From: Pseudomonadota bacterium
GTDB lineage: Bacteria > Pseudomonadota > Gammaproteobacteria > Burkholderiales > Thiobacteraceae
NCBI GenBank assembly: GCA_021812385.1
Contig: JAKANO010000010.1
Location: 62,001 to 126,000, forward strand
Reading direction: 5' to 3'
DNA: 64,000 bases
Below, piece by piece: positions 52,741-60,948 of this stretch. How positions within the stretch are numbered: position 1 is the stretch's first letter; the number at the start of each line of letters is the position of its first letter. The notes beneath the pieces were generated by a model. It did not search any database and was not told where the DNA came from. It was given only the letters and a program-made list of their open reading frames with translations. The position numbers were made by a program, and so were the translations under genes.

Positions 52741-52888
52741 TCACCACGGAGTACACAGAGGACACGGAGTAAACCTTAATAAAAAACTAAAGCAAAGTAC
52801 GAAAGGACGCGTAGGTAAACCTATTTAAAACACCCTTTTTCTATCCAGGACTTTTGTTTTTCTCCGTGTCCTCCGCGTCCTCCGTGGT
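52741..52888. repeat. Hairpin element with CACGGAG unit (second copy)
   Basis: The left arm 52741-52769 (CACCACGGAGTACACAGAGG...) and the right arm 52862-52888 (CTCCGTGTCCTCCGCGTCCT...) are imperfect inverted repeats of CACGGAG units. The unit and arm order are as in the element at 15446-15578, although the spacer is unrelated (AT-rich, with ACGAAAGGACGC). It fills the gap between the acyltransferase and cdsA-like genes. Confidence 0.83.
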
Positions 52889-52908
52889 TCAAGATTTTTA
52901 AATCTGGA

Positions 52909-53847
52909 TCAATAATGCAAAAAATACACGTAGTGAAAAAACAGCGGCGCGGTGTAGGTCAGGCTGTCGATGCGATCGAGAATGCCGCCGTGGCCCGGCA
53001 GCAAACTGCCGCTGTCTTTCACCCCCAGATCGCGCTTCAAGGCGGAAATGGTGACATCGCCGATGAAGCCGAACACGCCGATGATCAGCCCCGCGCCGGC
53101 GGCTTCATACAGGCTGAACGGCGTAAGGTAAGGCGCGATCAACACGGCCAAGCCGAGCGTGGTGAGATTGCCGCCGATCAGACCTTCCCAGGTCTTTTTC
53201 GGGCTCACTTTGGGAATCACTTTGTGCTTGCCGAGCAGCTTGCCCCAGGTGTATTGCGCCACATCGTTGAACTGGGTGAGGAACACCAAGTACAGCATCA
53301 AACCGGCGCCTGCGCCCGCCGGATTTTTGTCTGCCGGCAGCACCAGCAAGAACGCCATGTGGCTCAGGCTGAACACGGTAGTCATCATGCCCCAGTGCAA
53401 GGTGCCGGCGGCGCGCAAGAAACCTTCGGTCTCACCGATGATCACCATGCGCAAGGGCAAGAGCAAAAACATGTACACCGGGATGAAAATAATGAACATC
53501 CCATACCAGCCCGTCGCCACCCAGTAATAATGGATGGGGATTGCCAGATAAGCCCAAAACAATACGCGCCGATCGGCGCGCCGCGTCGGGATCAGCGAGA
53601 GATATTCTTTCAGCGCAAGAAAGCTGACAAAAGCGAAGAACACCACCGAGGCCAAGGGCGAGAGCAGCATGGCGCCGGCGAAGATGCCGATCATCACCCA
53701 CCAGGAGCGCGTGCGCAGCTTGAGTTCGCTATAGTCTTTGTCGCGATGCGTGGCCGCGATCAGCCACACCACCAGGGTCGCCAGCAACAATACGCCCGCC
53801 ACGCCGACCAAGGCCCAGCGCACGTTCGTCGTGAGATGCGCCATCAT
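52909..53847 (-). CDS. Phosphatidate cytidylyltransferase (CdsA-like)
   Basis: CdsA makes CDP-diacylglycerol from phosphatidate and CTP. The 312-aa integral membrane protein has many hydrophobic helices (LVGVAGVLLLATLVVWLIAA, VMIGIFAGAMLLSPLASVVF and others) and the CdsA signature in the C-terminal part: TISALKRDLGVKDSGSLLPG, HGGILDRIDSLTYTAP, with KVIPKVSPKKTWEGLIGG upstream. A second ATG three bases in is possible. It is between the acyltransferase and CDP-alcohol transferase genes in the same direction. Confidence 0.93.
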   Translation of the reverse strand: MMAHLTTNVRWALVGVAGVLLLATLVVWLIAATHRDKDYSELKLRTRSWWVMIGIFAGAMLLSPLASVVFFAFVSFLALKEYLSLIPTRRADRRVLFWAYLAIPIHYYWVATGWYGMFIIFIPVYMFLLLPLRMVIIGETEGFLRAAGTLHWGMMTTVFSLSHMAFLLVLPADKNPAGAGAGLMLYLVFLTQFNDVAQYTWGKLLGKHKVIPKVSPKKTWEGLIGGNLTTLGLAVLIAPYLTPFSLYEAAGAGLIIGVFGFIGDVTISALKRDLGVKDSGSLLPGHGGILDRIDSLTYTAPLFFHYVYFLHY

Positions 53848-53852
53848 CGCTT

Positions 53853-54092
53853 AACCTAGAAACCGAGGTTGGACGGGATGGAGTGCGTACTTTTGCGGGT
53901 GCAGGGCAAGACGCGACAACGAGGAATGGTCATTCCATTGTGAGGCGGAGCAACGCCGCCATGCGCCCGTAAAAGTATGCAATCCGTCCCGTCGCGTGCT
54001 CGCCAAACGCGAGAACCAATAAAACACGAAGAAGCAATATTGAGTCATCACATTAAAATCCTTATGAAGCGGTCAACTTCGGTTTCTAGGTT
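53853..54092. repeat. Nested long palindromic element between cdsA-like and CDP-alcohol transferase genes
   Basis: Outer arms 53853-53871 (AACCTAGAAACCGAGGTTG) and 54074-54092 are inverted with one mismatch in 19. Inside, 53871-53903 (GGACGGGATGGAGTGCGTAC...) pairs roughly with 53960-53990, and GGAATG/CATTCC at 53923-53936 makes a tight centre. The right outer arm encodes the last residues of the CDP-alcohol transferase. The layout suggests a non-autonomous repeat. Confidence 0.82.
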
Positions 54093-54693
54093 TAATCTCC
54101 TGCAAGGCGCCGCGCCCGCGATTGAAGATGGTCAGCAATAGCAACAGCGCCACCGCGCCGAATACCCAGTTTTGCCACGCGCCGGGCGGCGCGCCCAGCG
54201 CCAAGGCCAAGGCCACCGCGCCAAAAATAAACGCACGATCGCTCTTGCCCATCGGCCCATCGTAGCGCCGTGCAGCACCGATCTGGATCGCCACCACGCC
54301 GGTCATTTCGCTGATCACCGCCAGCAGCACAATCAGCACCAGCAGCGCCGGCTCCATGCCGGGCAGGATGGCAAAGGGCAAATACAAAGCGGCATCCGAC
54401 ACCACATCGCCGAGTTCATTCAGGACTGCGCCCAACGCGCTTTTTTGCTGATGCTCGCGCGCCAGCATGCCGTCGATGGCGTTCAAGGCCATGCGCAGGA
54501 ATAAAAACAGCGGGATCAGAAATAGCGCCCAACGCGCCGTCGGAAAACCATATAACAAGGCGCCGACCACGCAAGAAAACAGCATGGCTGCGAGTGTCAC
54601 GTGATTTGCCGTGACCCCGAGCCGGAATAAGCGCTGGGTGAGCGGCCGCAGCAAATTTTGGAACGCCGGTTTGAGTTGGTAGATTGTTGGCAT
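54073..54693 (-). CDS. CDP-alcohol phosphatidyltransferase family protein
   Basis: The 206-aa membrane protein has the family motif D-G-x2-A-R-x8-G-x3-D-x3-D in NAIDGMLAREHQQKSALGAV followed by LNELGDVVSDAALY, with several hydrophobic helices (LAAMLFSCVVGALLYGFPTA, LVLIVLLAVISEMTGVVAIQ). It transfers a phosphatidyl group from CDP-diacylglycerol to an alcohol. The alcohol (glycerol phosphate, serine or inositol type) cannot be read. The start at 54693 leaves out a poor extension. Its final codons lie in a repeat arm. Confidence 0.92.
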   Translation of the reverse strand: MPTIYQLKPAFQNLLRPLTQRLFRLGVTANHVTLAAMLFSCVVGALLYGFPTARWALFLIPLFLFLRMALNAIDGMLAREHQQKSALGAVLNELGDVVSDAALYLPFAILPGMEPALLVLIVLLAVISEMTGVVAIQIGAARRYDGPMGKSDRAFIFGAVALALALGAPPGAWQNWVFGAVALLLLLTIFNRGRGALQEIKPRNRS

Positions 54694-54909
54694 GCCTTGC
54701 GCCTCCCCGCGCACAGCCTCGCAACTTAACATGGGCTGCTGTCGTGTCGCAAGGCATTGAAGTGCAATGCAATCGCGGCCAGGCCGATGCCCGCAATACG
54801 ACCTTTTACCGGGTAAGCACGAAAATTGCGCCCAGGCTGGATTTAATCCATTTTTTCCAAATTTTGACCTAAATTGATTTTTTAACCCCCAATAAAAAGG
54901 AGATCAACC

Positions 54910-55272
54910 ATGCATTCGCCAATCATCATTTCCAGTATGCTTGCGTTGCTGCTCGCCGCATCAAGCGGCGCTTGGGCGCAAAACACCACAGCACCCGTGC
55001 AAGCGCAAAAACAAGAACAAATTTACGGCTCGCAACTCATGACGCAGCAAGAGCGCAACGAATATCACGCCAGAATGCGCGCCGCCAAGACCGCGCAGGA
55101 ACGCGAACAGATTCGCCATGAGCACCACAAACAAATGCAGGAACGCGCCAAGGAGCGCGGCGTGTCGCTACCGGACGAACCGCCGATGCGCGGAAAATGC
55201 GGCGCCGGCGGTGGCATGGGTCCCGGCGGTGGCATGGGCCCCGGCGGTGGCGGTGGCGGCAGAGGCCGCTAA
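54910..55272 (+). CDS. Small periplasmic protein with Gly-rich tail, unknown
   Basis: The 120-aa protein has a signal peptide (MHSPIIISSMLALLLAASSG, then AWA) and a mature part rich in Gln, Glu, Arg and His (YGSQLMTQQERNEYHARMRA, AKTAQEREQIRHEHHKQMQE). It ends in GGGMGPGGGMGPGGGGGGRGR. The charged helical centre looks like proteins found near metal or stress genes, but no family is recognised. AAGGAG lies 6 bases before the ATG. A clear terminator follows at 55298. Confidence 0.8.
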   Translation: MHSPIIISSMLALLLAASSGAWAQNTTAPVQAQKQEQIYGSQLMTQQERNEYHARMRAAKTAQEREQIRHEHHKQMQERAKERGVSLPDEPPMRGKCGAGGGMGPGGGMGPGGGGGGRGR

Positions 55273-55297
55273 TCGCACACGCGGCTGATCGCGAACA

Positions 55298-55323
55298 GCC
55301 CACCCCGAGGGGTGGGCTTTTTT
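55298..55323 (+). terminator. Rho-independent terminator of the Gly-rich protein gene
   Basis: GCCCACCCC and GGGGTGGGC form a perfect 9-bp stem with a 2-base nominal loop, followed by TTTTTT. It starts 25 bases after the stop codon. Confidence 0.93.
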
Positions 55324-55666
55324 ATGGCTTGCGCGTCAGCCGCGCATAGAAAATCGCGCACAAGTAAAAAATCACCGTGAGCGCAATTTCGGCCATGGCT
55401 AATTGCGCAGCCAAGCCGTGCTCGCCATACGCGCGCACCACACCTTCGGTGAAGTACAGCAAGATCAGCATCGACGACCATTGGTAGGTATAACGCTTCG
55501 CGCGCAATATGCCGAACAGCGGCAACAATAGCGGCACCGTTTTGAGCATCAGCACCACGCGTCCCGAAGGGACTAACCACGCTTCCCAGACAAGGTTCAA
55601 GGCGATCAGCGCCAACAGCGAAACGATCGCGCCGAGGTGCAGCCAACGCAGCATGGGGTGCGTCAT
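55322..55666 (-). CDS. DUF2069-family membrane protein
   Basis: The 114-aa protein has four hydrophobic segments (LHLGAIVSLLALIALNLVWE, VVLMLKTVPLLLPLFGILRA, WSSMLILLYFTEGVVRAYGE, AEIALTVIFYLCAIFYARL) with the conserved LLPLFGILRAKRYTYQWSSM, typical of DUF2069. Function is unknown. The start overlaps the stop of the upstream gene by 4 bases (ATGA). Confidence 0.9.
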   Translation of the reverse strand: MTHPMLRWLHLGAIVSLLALIALNLVWEAWLVPSGRVVLMLKTVPLLLPLFGILRAKRYTYQWSSMLILLYFTEGVVRAYGEHGLAAQLAMAEIALTVIFYLCAIFYARLTRKP

Positions 55667-56301
55667 TGCAACGCTCGCAATTGTGCCTGTACGGCTGCCG
55701 CATCGACCGCAATGTCGCTGAACTCGATGCGTTGCAATGCGCCGTTTTGACGCACATCGCAGCCATCGCAATCGATGCCCACCAGCTTTGCCTTTTGCCC
55801 ATTTTGAATTTGCTGCAACAACCCTTCTTCGACATCGGCCAGACGGCTGCCGAGGGCGAGAAAGTCGGCGCTGCTCACCCAGCGCGCTTGGGCAAAGCCC
55901 GCGATGTAACGCAGCTGCTGCGGTTCGATGCGATAAAAAGCGAAATCCAACGCGAGATAATCCTCGGCTTCGGGGAAATAGCGCAAGTAACGGCTGCGGA
56001 TATGTTGCGCATCGTCCGGCCCGATCAACTTGGCCTCGCCCAAGAGCGTCAAGCGCGGCAAGGCTTGGGCCTGATCGCCCGGATCGTGTACCGCCAGGCT
56101 GACATGCGCATCATGATTAATATTGTGGGTATGCTCCGCCAAGGCGCTGATCAAGATCACCGGGCGACCCAGGTGGTCCGTCACGTAATCGACGAAGGAG
56201 CCGTAAGGATAAGCAGGAAATTTTTGCGAAGCCGTCGACAACACGCCGTAATGGCGGCGGCGCAACAGGCGGCGCGCTTCTTGACCCGGTGTCATAGTCA
56301 T
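55663..56301 (-). CDS. HugZ-like pyridoxamine 5'-phosphate oxidase-related protein
   Basis: The 212-aa protein resembles the HugZ/heme-utilisation family: ARRLLRRRHYGVLSTASQKF, AYPYGSFVDYVTDHLGRPVI, LISALAEHTHNINHDAHVSL, DFAFYRIEPQQLRYIAGFAQ, ARWVSSADFL. The split-barrel fold binds flavin or heme. It may be a heme oxygenase-like enzyme or a general FMN protein. It is coupled with the DUF2069 gene. Confidence 0.85.
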   Translation of the reverse strand: MTMTPGQEARRLLRRRHYGVLSTASQKFPAYPYGSFVDYVTDHLGRPVILISALAEHTHNINHDAHVSLAVHDPGDQAQALPRLTLLGEAKLIGPDDAQHIRSRYLRYFPEAEDYLALDFAFYRIEPQQLRYIAGFAQARWVSSADFLALGSRLADVEEGLLQQIQNGQKAKLVGIDCDGCDVRQNGALQRIEFSDIAVDAAAVQAQLRALQ

Positions 56302-56385
56302 ACCAGTCGCTTTGCTGACGAAGAAAGCGTGAGTATATCAGGCCGCGCCTTGACACCAATAATAGGCGGATGCTAGCGTCGAACG

Positions 56386-57609
56386 ATGATTGCACTGCCC
56401 ACCCAACTCAAGAAATTCCTTGGCTTCGCGCGCTTCGTCACCCGGCGTTTCCTGGATGACCGCTGCGCGCAGGTGGCCGCCAGCCTGACCTTCACCACCT
56501 TGCTGGCATTGGTGCCCTTGATCACGGTGACGGTCACGGTATTCGCCGCCTTTCCGCTTTTTTCCCAGCTGACCACGCAATTAAAAATCTTCATGCTCAG
56601 CAATATGGTGCCGGAAGTCGCGGGGAAAATTATCACGGTCTACATGGAACAGTTTTCGCACAAGGCCGCCAAGCTCACTTTGCTCGGCATCGCCGGTTTG
56701 ACCGTAACCGCGCTGCTGCTGATGAACACCATTGATCGCACCTTCAATTACATTTGGCGCGTGCGCAAACCGCGCGCCTTTTTGCAGCGCTTTCTCACGT
56801 ATTGGGCCGTCCTGACCATCGGCCCCATTGTGTTGGGCGCAAGCTTGTCCTTGACTTATTACCTGGTGCGGCTATCGCTGGGGTATGTGGAACATATTCC
56901 GCTGCTGGGCCAATTTGGGCTGAAGGCGCTGCCCATCCTGCTCATGTCGGTGGCTTTTTCGCTGTTGTATTTCACCTTGCCGAATCGCTATGTGCCATTA
57001 CGCCATGCGCTGCTCGGCGGGATTTTCGCGGGCGTCACCTTCGAGCTGATGAAACGCCTTTTTGCGCTCTACATCACCAGCTTTCCGACTTACACCTTGG
57101 TGTATGGCGCGTTTGCGATCTTTCCGATTTTCTTGCTGTGGCTGTATTTTTCCTGGCTGGTGATTTTGCTCGGCGCGGTGATTGCGGCGGCGCTGTCGCA
57201 TTGGCATGCCGGCACTTGGCAAAAATCGCGCTTGCCCGGCTGGCATTTCGAAGCGGCCTTGCATGTATTGCTGGAACTCGCCAGCGCACAGTCTTCCGGA
57301 CACACGGTTACCTTGGCATGGCTGCGCAAGCGGCTCGATTTGGGACTGGATGATATGGAAGAAATACTGGATCGCTTAGCGCAAGCGAATATCGTGCGGC
57401 GCAGCGAGAAGGATGGCTGGCTGTTGTCGCGCGCGCCGCAAGACATCAGCGCCGCAGAAGTGTTTCGCTTGTTTGTGTTCGATGCCGGATCAGCCGCCGA
57501 AACTCAGGCCGCCCACCAAGCCTTATTCAACAAGCTCGATGCCGAGCATCGCAGCGCGCTCGCACCGACCTTGGCGGATTTAGTGCCTGCCGCCAAAGCT
57601 AAGGGCTAA
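56386..57609 (+). CDS. YihY/BrkB-family membrane protein with C-terminal extension
   Basis: The 407-aa protein has the YihY pattern of six membrane helices (VAASLTFTTLLALVPLITVT, LTLLGIAGLTVTALLLMNTI, WAVLTIGPIVLGASLSLTYY, GLKALPILLMSVAFSLLYFT, YTLVYGAFAIFPIFLLWLYF, WLVILLGAVIAAALSHW). A cytosolic C-terminal part of about 130 residues follows, with a winged-helix look (LAWLRKRLDLGLDDMEEILD, RLAQANIVRRSEKDGWLLSR). YihY proteins were once called ribonuclease BN, but this is not supported. Function is unclear. Its stop overlaps the next gene on the other strand by 4 bases. Confidence 0.9.
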   Translation: MIALPTQLKKFLGFARFVTRRFLDDRCAQVAASLTFTTLLALVPLITVTVTVFAAFPLFSQLTTQLKIFMLSNMVPEVAGKIITVYMEQFSHKAAKLTLLGIAGLTVTALLLMNTIDRTFNYIWRVRKPRAFLQRFLTYWAVLTIGPIVLGASLSLTYYLVRLSLGYVEHIPLLGQFGLKALPILLMSVAFSLLYFTLPNRYVPLRHALLGGIFAGVTFELMKRLFALYITSFPTYTLVYGAFAIFPIFLLWLYFSWLVILLGAVIAAALSHWHAGTWQKSRLPGWHFEAALHVLLELASAQSSGHTVTLAWLRKRLDLGLDDMEEILDRLAQANIVRRSEKDGWLLSRAPQDISAAEVFRLFVFDAGSAAETQAAHQALFNKLDAEHRSALAPTLADLVPAAKAKG

Positions 57610-59189
57610 TTGAATGTAAACAGGTCGAAGCTGTCGGTCTGCTCGATCAATTTGTCTGCGCGCACCTGATGAATCAAGCCTTCGCTGCGCACCTCGAATT
57701 CGCGCATGGGCTGGAAGCTGCCGCGCGACGCGACAATCCGGGCCGGTTGCTTCAGCGCCGACACTTCGGGCAATAACAGCGCCGGCTGAAACAAGGCGTT
57801 GGCCGGCGCAATCACCGGCTTGATGGCGATGGGGTGGGCGCTTGGCGCCAGCATTTGCGCCCCGACCTCGACGCGATTATCGATATCGGATTGCATCCAG
57901 CGCACCTGCCCCACGCCCCAGCAGCCGGACTGACCTTCTTCCACGCCGATGATGTCGCCCACCTTGAGCTTGGCATAGCTTTCCGGATTTTTGGCAAGCG
58001 CAACACCGCCCGCGCTTTCGTTCACCACCACCCATTTTGAACAGTTGTAGCTCAACTGACTGCCGGTGCCATGCAGCGCATCGGTGACTTCTAAGTTTTG
58101 CTGCTCCTCCGTCTCATCCGCATTGCCGGAGTGCAACGCATCTGCGCTCAACATGTGATGCAACGCAGTAATCCCGCCGCATATATGGGCATCCGATTGC
58201 AATTGGAGGCGGTTGAACATGCGCTTGGGCGCCACCCCCCATTGTTTGATCAAGCGTTTCAACATTTCCCGATAACCGGCCTGATGCGCACCCGCCGGCA
58301 GGCCCAGCTTGGCCAGCGTTTCACCCGCATCCAGCGCTTGGACGTGCTGATGCAGCACGCGCGCCAACGGAATGGTGTTGAGGATAATGTCGGTGCGCGC
58401 ATCGGTCACCCCCTGATAGTGCATCAGGGCCTTGGGCGGTTTATCGCCATCCAAGCGCACCAAAAATAAACCATGCTTATTTTCAGTCGGGCCTAAAGGC
58501 TGCAACAAGGCGTGCTGGCCCAGTTGCGCGAGATAGGCCTTAATGTCGGCTAACTGGCCTTGCAGCAGACGATAAGGGTCGGCCAGTGCGAGCAGCAGCA
58601 CTTTGATGAAAGCGGTATTGACGTTGTCGTGATCGCGATCCGCTATTGAAATGTTGTGAATATTCAGCTTGGCGGCGTACCAATACAGGCGATGCAACTC
58701 AGACCAAATCCCGGCCGATGTCGGCGCATAGGTTTCGTAAAACACCTCGAGCACACCGCCCAAACATTCGATCGCGCGCGCCATCGCCAGCGGCGTAACT
58801 TTGTTCGTGGCCAGGTTGGCGCGGCGGCCGGACAAGTCCATTAAAGCGATTTTGTAGCCGTTGGCCAATTCCGTGAATAATTCGCGCATCAGATCGCCAG
58901 CCCGCAGGCTCTTTTCCGAAAGCGGCAGGGCTTTTCCCACATACAGCTGCTGCAGCGAAGGAAGCAACTTGCACACCGTGGCACGGTAGTGTTCCAGCAG
59001 ATTGCAGCGCGCCTCTTCGCCCAGATCCACGCTATTCAGCGCGGCAATGGCATCAGCGAGCTTGCGGCCGGATTCTTGGCTGTTCGCCAGCGGCAACGCA
59101 TCCAGCCACTCCTGCACCTGCTTGGCGCGCGTTTCTACCCCGGTTTTCGGGATTGGCGGGTAAGAAGGCAGTGAGAGCTTAAGTTCCAT
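57606..59189 (-). CDS. Large conserved-looking cytosolic protein, unknown (possible PilZ-like C-terminus)
   Basis: The 527-aa protein is mostly helical in the first 300 residues (RAKQVQEWLDALPLANSQES, LEHYRATVCKLLPSLQQLYV, NTAFIKVLLLALADPYRLLQ). The C-terminal part is beta-rich (NCSKWVVVNESAGGVALAKN, KVGDIIGVEEGQSGCWGVGQ, ARIVASRGSFQPMREFEVRS). The NESAGGVAL sequence recalls a PilZ-type region where the motif NxSxxGxxL is common, so binding of c-di-GMP is possible, but the RxxxR half is not clear. There are no membrane segments. I do not recognise a named family. Confidence 0.72.
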   Translation of the reverse strand: MELKLSLPSYPPIPKTGVETRAKQVQEWLDALPLANSQESGRKLADAIAALNSVDLGEEARCNLLEHYRATVCKLLPSLQQLYVGKALPLSEKSLRAGDLMRELFTELANGYKIALMDLSGRRANLATNKVTPLAMARAIECLGGVLEVFYETYAPTSAGIWSELHRLYWYAAKLNIHNISIADRDHDNVNTAFIKVLLLALADPYRLLQGQLADIKAYLAQLGQHALLQPLGPTENKHGLFLVRLDGDKPPKALMHYQGVTDARTDIILNTIPLARVLHQHVQALDAGETLAKLGLPAGAHQAGYREMLKRLIKQWGVAPKRMFNRLQLQSDAHICGGITALHHMLSADALHSGNADETEEQQNLEVTDALHGTGSQLSYNCSKWVVVNESAGGVALAKNPESYAKLKVGDIIGVEEGQSGCWGVGQVRWMQSDIDNRVEVGAQMLAPSAHPIAIKPVIAPANALFQPALLLPEVSALKQPARIVASRGSFQPMREFEVRSEGLIHQVRADKLIEQTDSFDLFTFN

Positions 59190-59266
59190 GGCGCATAAAA
59201 TGTAATTATTGTTAGGATTATTGATTCTAGGAACATTATGCGCATTTGTAAAATTTCACTTTCGAA

Positions 59267-60037
59267 TCAAACTGCCAGCTGACGCCGCCGCGGCCCGAAG
59301 CCGTAGATGATGAGACCCACCACGGCCATCGCCCACACAATCACCGCGCCGGCCGGTAAATCCCCCCAGGCCGAAGCCAGCAAGCCCAGCGCATACGCCA
59401 CTACGCCATTTAAGTAAGCGAACACCAACCGTTTCTTTGTCCCATAGTTGCGCGTTGCCATGGCCGGCACGATGAGGCTGGCGAACACCAAATAGATCCC
59501 CACCAACTGCACCGATGCCGTGACCGCGAACGCGAACAGCACGTAAAAGCCCAGCACCCCCAAGCGCTGCCGCTGCGTGAACCAAAGCAGCGCGACGGCC
59601 AAGCTGAGGATCGCCGCCAAGGGCAGTTGCTGGTAGCTCACCCACAGAATTTGCCCCACCAGCAGGTCTTTTAAATGCTCGCCGCCATGCGCATCGTGCG
59701 CCAGCAACAACACCCCGCCGGTCGCCGCCAACACGAATAACACGCCGATCAGGGCTTCTTGCACCTCGGGCCAGCGTTTTTCGCAATACGTCAGCAGCAG
59801 GGCGCCCAACAAGGCGGCGCTGACCGCTGAAATCTGCACGCCGATGCCTTGCGGCTCGAAGCCCATGAGGTCGGCGGCGATCACGCCCAATCCGGCGATT
59901 TGCGCGATGGCCAAATCGATGAACACGATGCCGCGCGACAATACTTGCATGCCCAGGGGCACGTGGCTGACCAGCACCAATAGTCCAGCCAGAAATGCGG
60001 GAATCAAAATGGAAAGCTCTAATCCTGAAATATTCAT
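59267..60037 (-). CDS. Metal ABC transporter permease (ZnuB/ABC-3 family)
   Basis: The 256-aa permease has about eight hydrophobic segments (LSILIPAFLAGLLVLVSHVP, DLAIAQIAGLGVIAADLMGF, QISAVSAALLGALLLTYCEK, and so on) and the ABC-3 permease look (RGIVFIDLAIAQIAGLGVIA). The start at 60037 overlaps the stop of the binding-protein gene by 4 bases. Together with ZnuA-like it forms a zinc or manganese importer, but an ATPase gene is missing here. Confidence 0.88.
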   Translation of the reverse strand: MNISGLELSILIPAFLAGLLVLVSHVPLGMQVLSRGIVFIDLAIAQIAGLGVIAADLMGFEPQGIGVQISAVSAALLGALLLTYCEKRWPEVQEALIGVLFVLAATGGVLLLAHDAHGGEHLKDLLVGQILWVSYQQLPLAAILSLAVALLWFTQRQRLGVLGFYVLFAFAVTASVQLVGIYLVFASLIVPAMATRNYGTKKRLVFAYLNGVVAYALGLLASAWGDLPAGAVIVWAMAVVGLIIYGFGPRRRQLAV

Positions 60038-60939
60038 TTCAAGGCTCCGAGCAAACGCTGCACCGTCACATCGAACAAGCCGTACAAATCCTTGCTTTGC
60101 GCATCCGCACCGACCGTGAACGGCAACACCACGTTGGGAATCTTGGCGTGCTCGGTCAGCCATTCCGAGGAACGGCCGTCGTTGTAAGCGGCGCGAATCA
60201 CCATTTTGGCGGGCTGGTGCTGCAACTGCGACAACACTTGCGTCAGATAGCCGCTATTCGGTTCGACGCCCGGTTTCGGCTCCAGCGTCGCGACTTCGCG
60301 CATACCCAGCCAGCGCTCTAAATACGGAAAGCCTTTGTGCTGCACCACGATGGGCACGCCCTTGAGCGGCGCGGCCAAGGTTTCCCAATGGCGAATCGCC
60401 GCTTGCCAACGCGTGACAAACGCTTGATGACGCGCCGCATATTGCGCCGCTTGCGCCGGATCGAGCTGCGACAGGCGCTGCGTCAGCGCTTGCGCCACCG
60501 GCAGAAAATTGCGCGGATCGGTTTGGATGTGCGGATTGCCGCCGGGGTGCACATCGCCTTCCGCGCGATCCAGCCGCGTCGGCACTTCCAGCTTCTGCAC
60601 ATACGCCGCCGCCTCGAAATACCCCGGCTGGCCGGGCTGAATTTTGCTGTTGCTGGATTGCTGCAGCAAGATCGGCAACCAGCCGACTTCCAGTTCGGAT
60701 CCGGTGCAGACCACCAAATCGGCGGAGCGCGCGCGTGCAATCAAACTGGGACGCGCCTGAATCTGATGCGGGTCTTGCAACGCATTGGTGGCGGTATAAA
60801 TCGACACCTGATCGCCGCCCAGCACTTGCGCCAATGCGCCCCACTCCGGTTCACAGGCCAAAATATTCACCGTAGCGCGCGCTGAGAAAGCCGTCAAAAG
60901 CAAGGCGGCCGTCAGCAGTAGTTTCACGATTTTGTTCAT
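60034..60939 (-). CDS. Metal ABC transporter substrate-binding protein (ZnuA-like)
   Basis: The 301-aa protein has a signal peptide (MNKIVKLLLTAALLLTAFSA) and the cluster A-1 fold: ILACEPEWGALAQVLGGDQV, TATNALQDPHQIQARPSLIA (metal His), HPGGNPHIQTDPRNFLPVAQ (metal His), VVQHKGFPYLERWLGMREVA (metal His), and LPFTVGADAQSKDLYGLFDV. It has no long His-rich loop. It would deliver zinc or manganese to the permease encoded next. It is 9 bases after the outer-membrane protein gene. Confidence 0.9.
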   Translation of the reverse strand: MNKIVKLLLTAALLLTAFSARATVNILACEPEWGALAQVLGGDQVSIYTATNALQDPHQIQARPSLIARARSADLVVCTGSELEVGWLPILLQQSSNSKIQPGQPGYFEAAAYVQKLEVPTRLDRAEGDVHPGGNPHIQTDPRNFLPVAQALTQRLSQLDPAQAAQYAARHQAFVTRWQAAIRHWETLAAPLKGVPIVVQHKGFPYLERWLGMREVATLEPKPGVEPNSGYLTQVLSQLQHQPAKMVIRAAYNDGRSSEWLTEHAKIPNVVLPFTVGADAQSKDLYGLFDVTVQRLLGALK

Positions 60940-60948
60940 GTTGATCTC

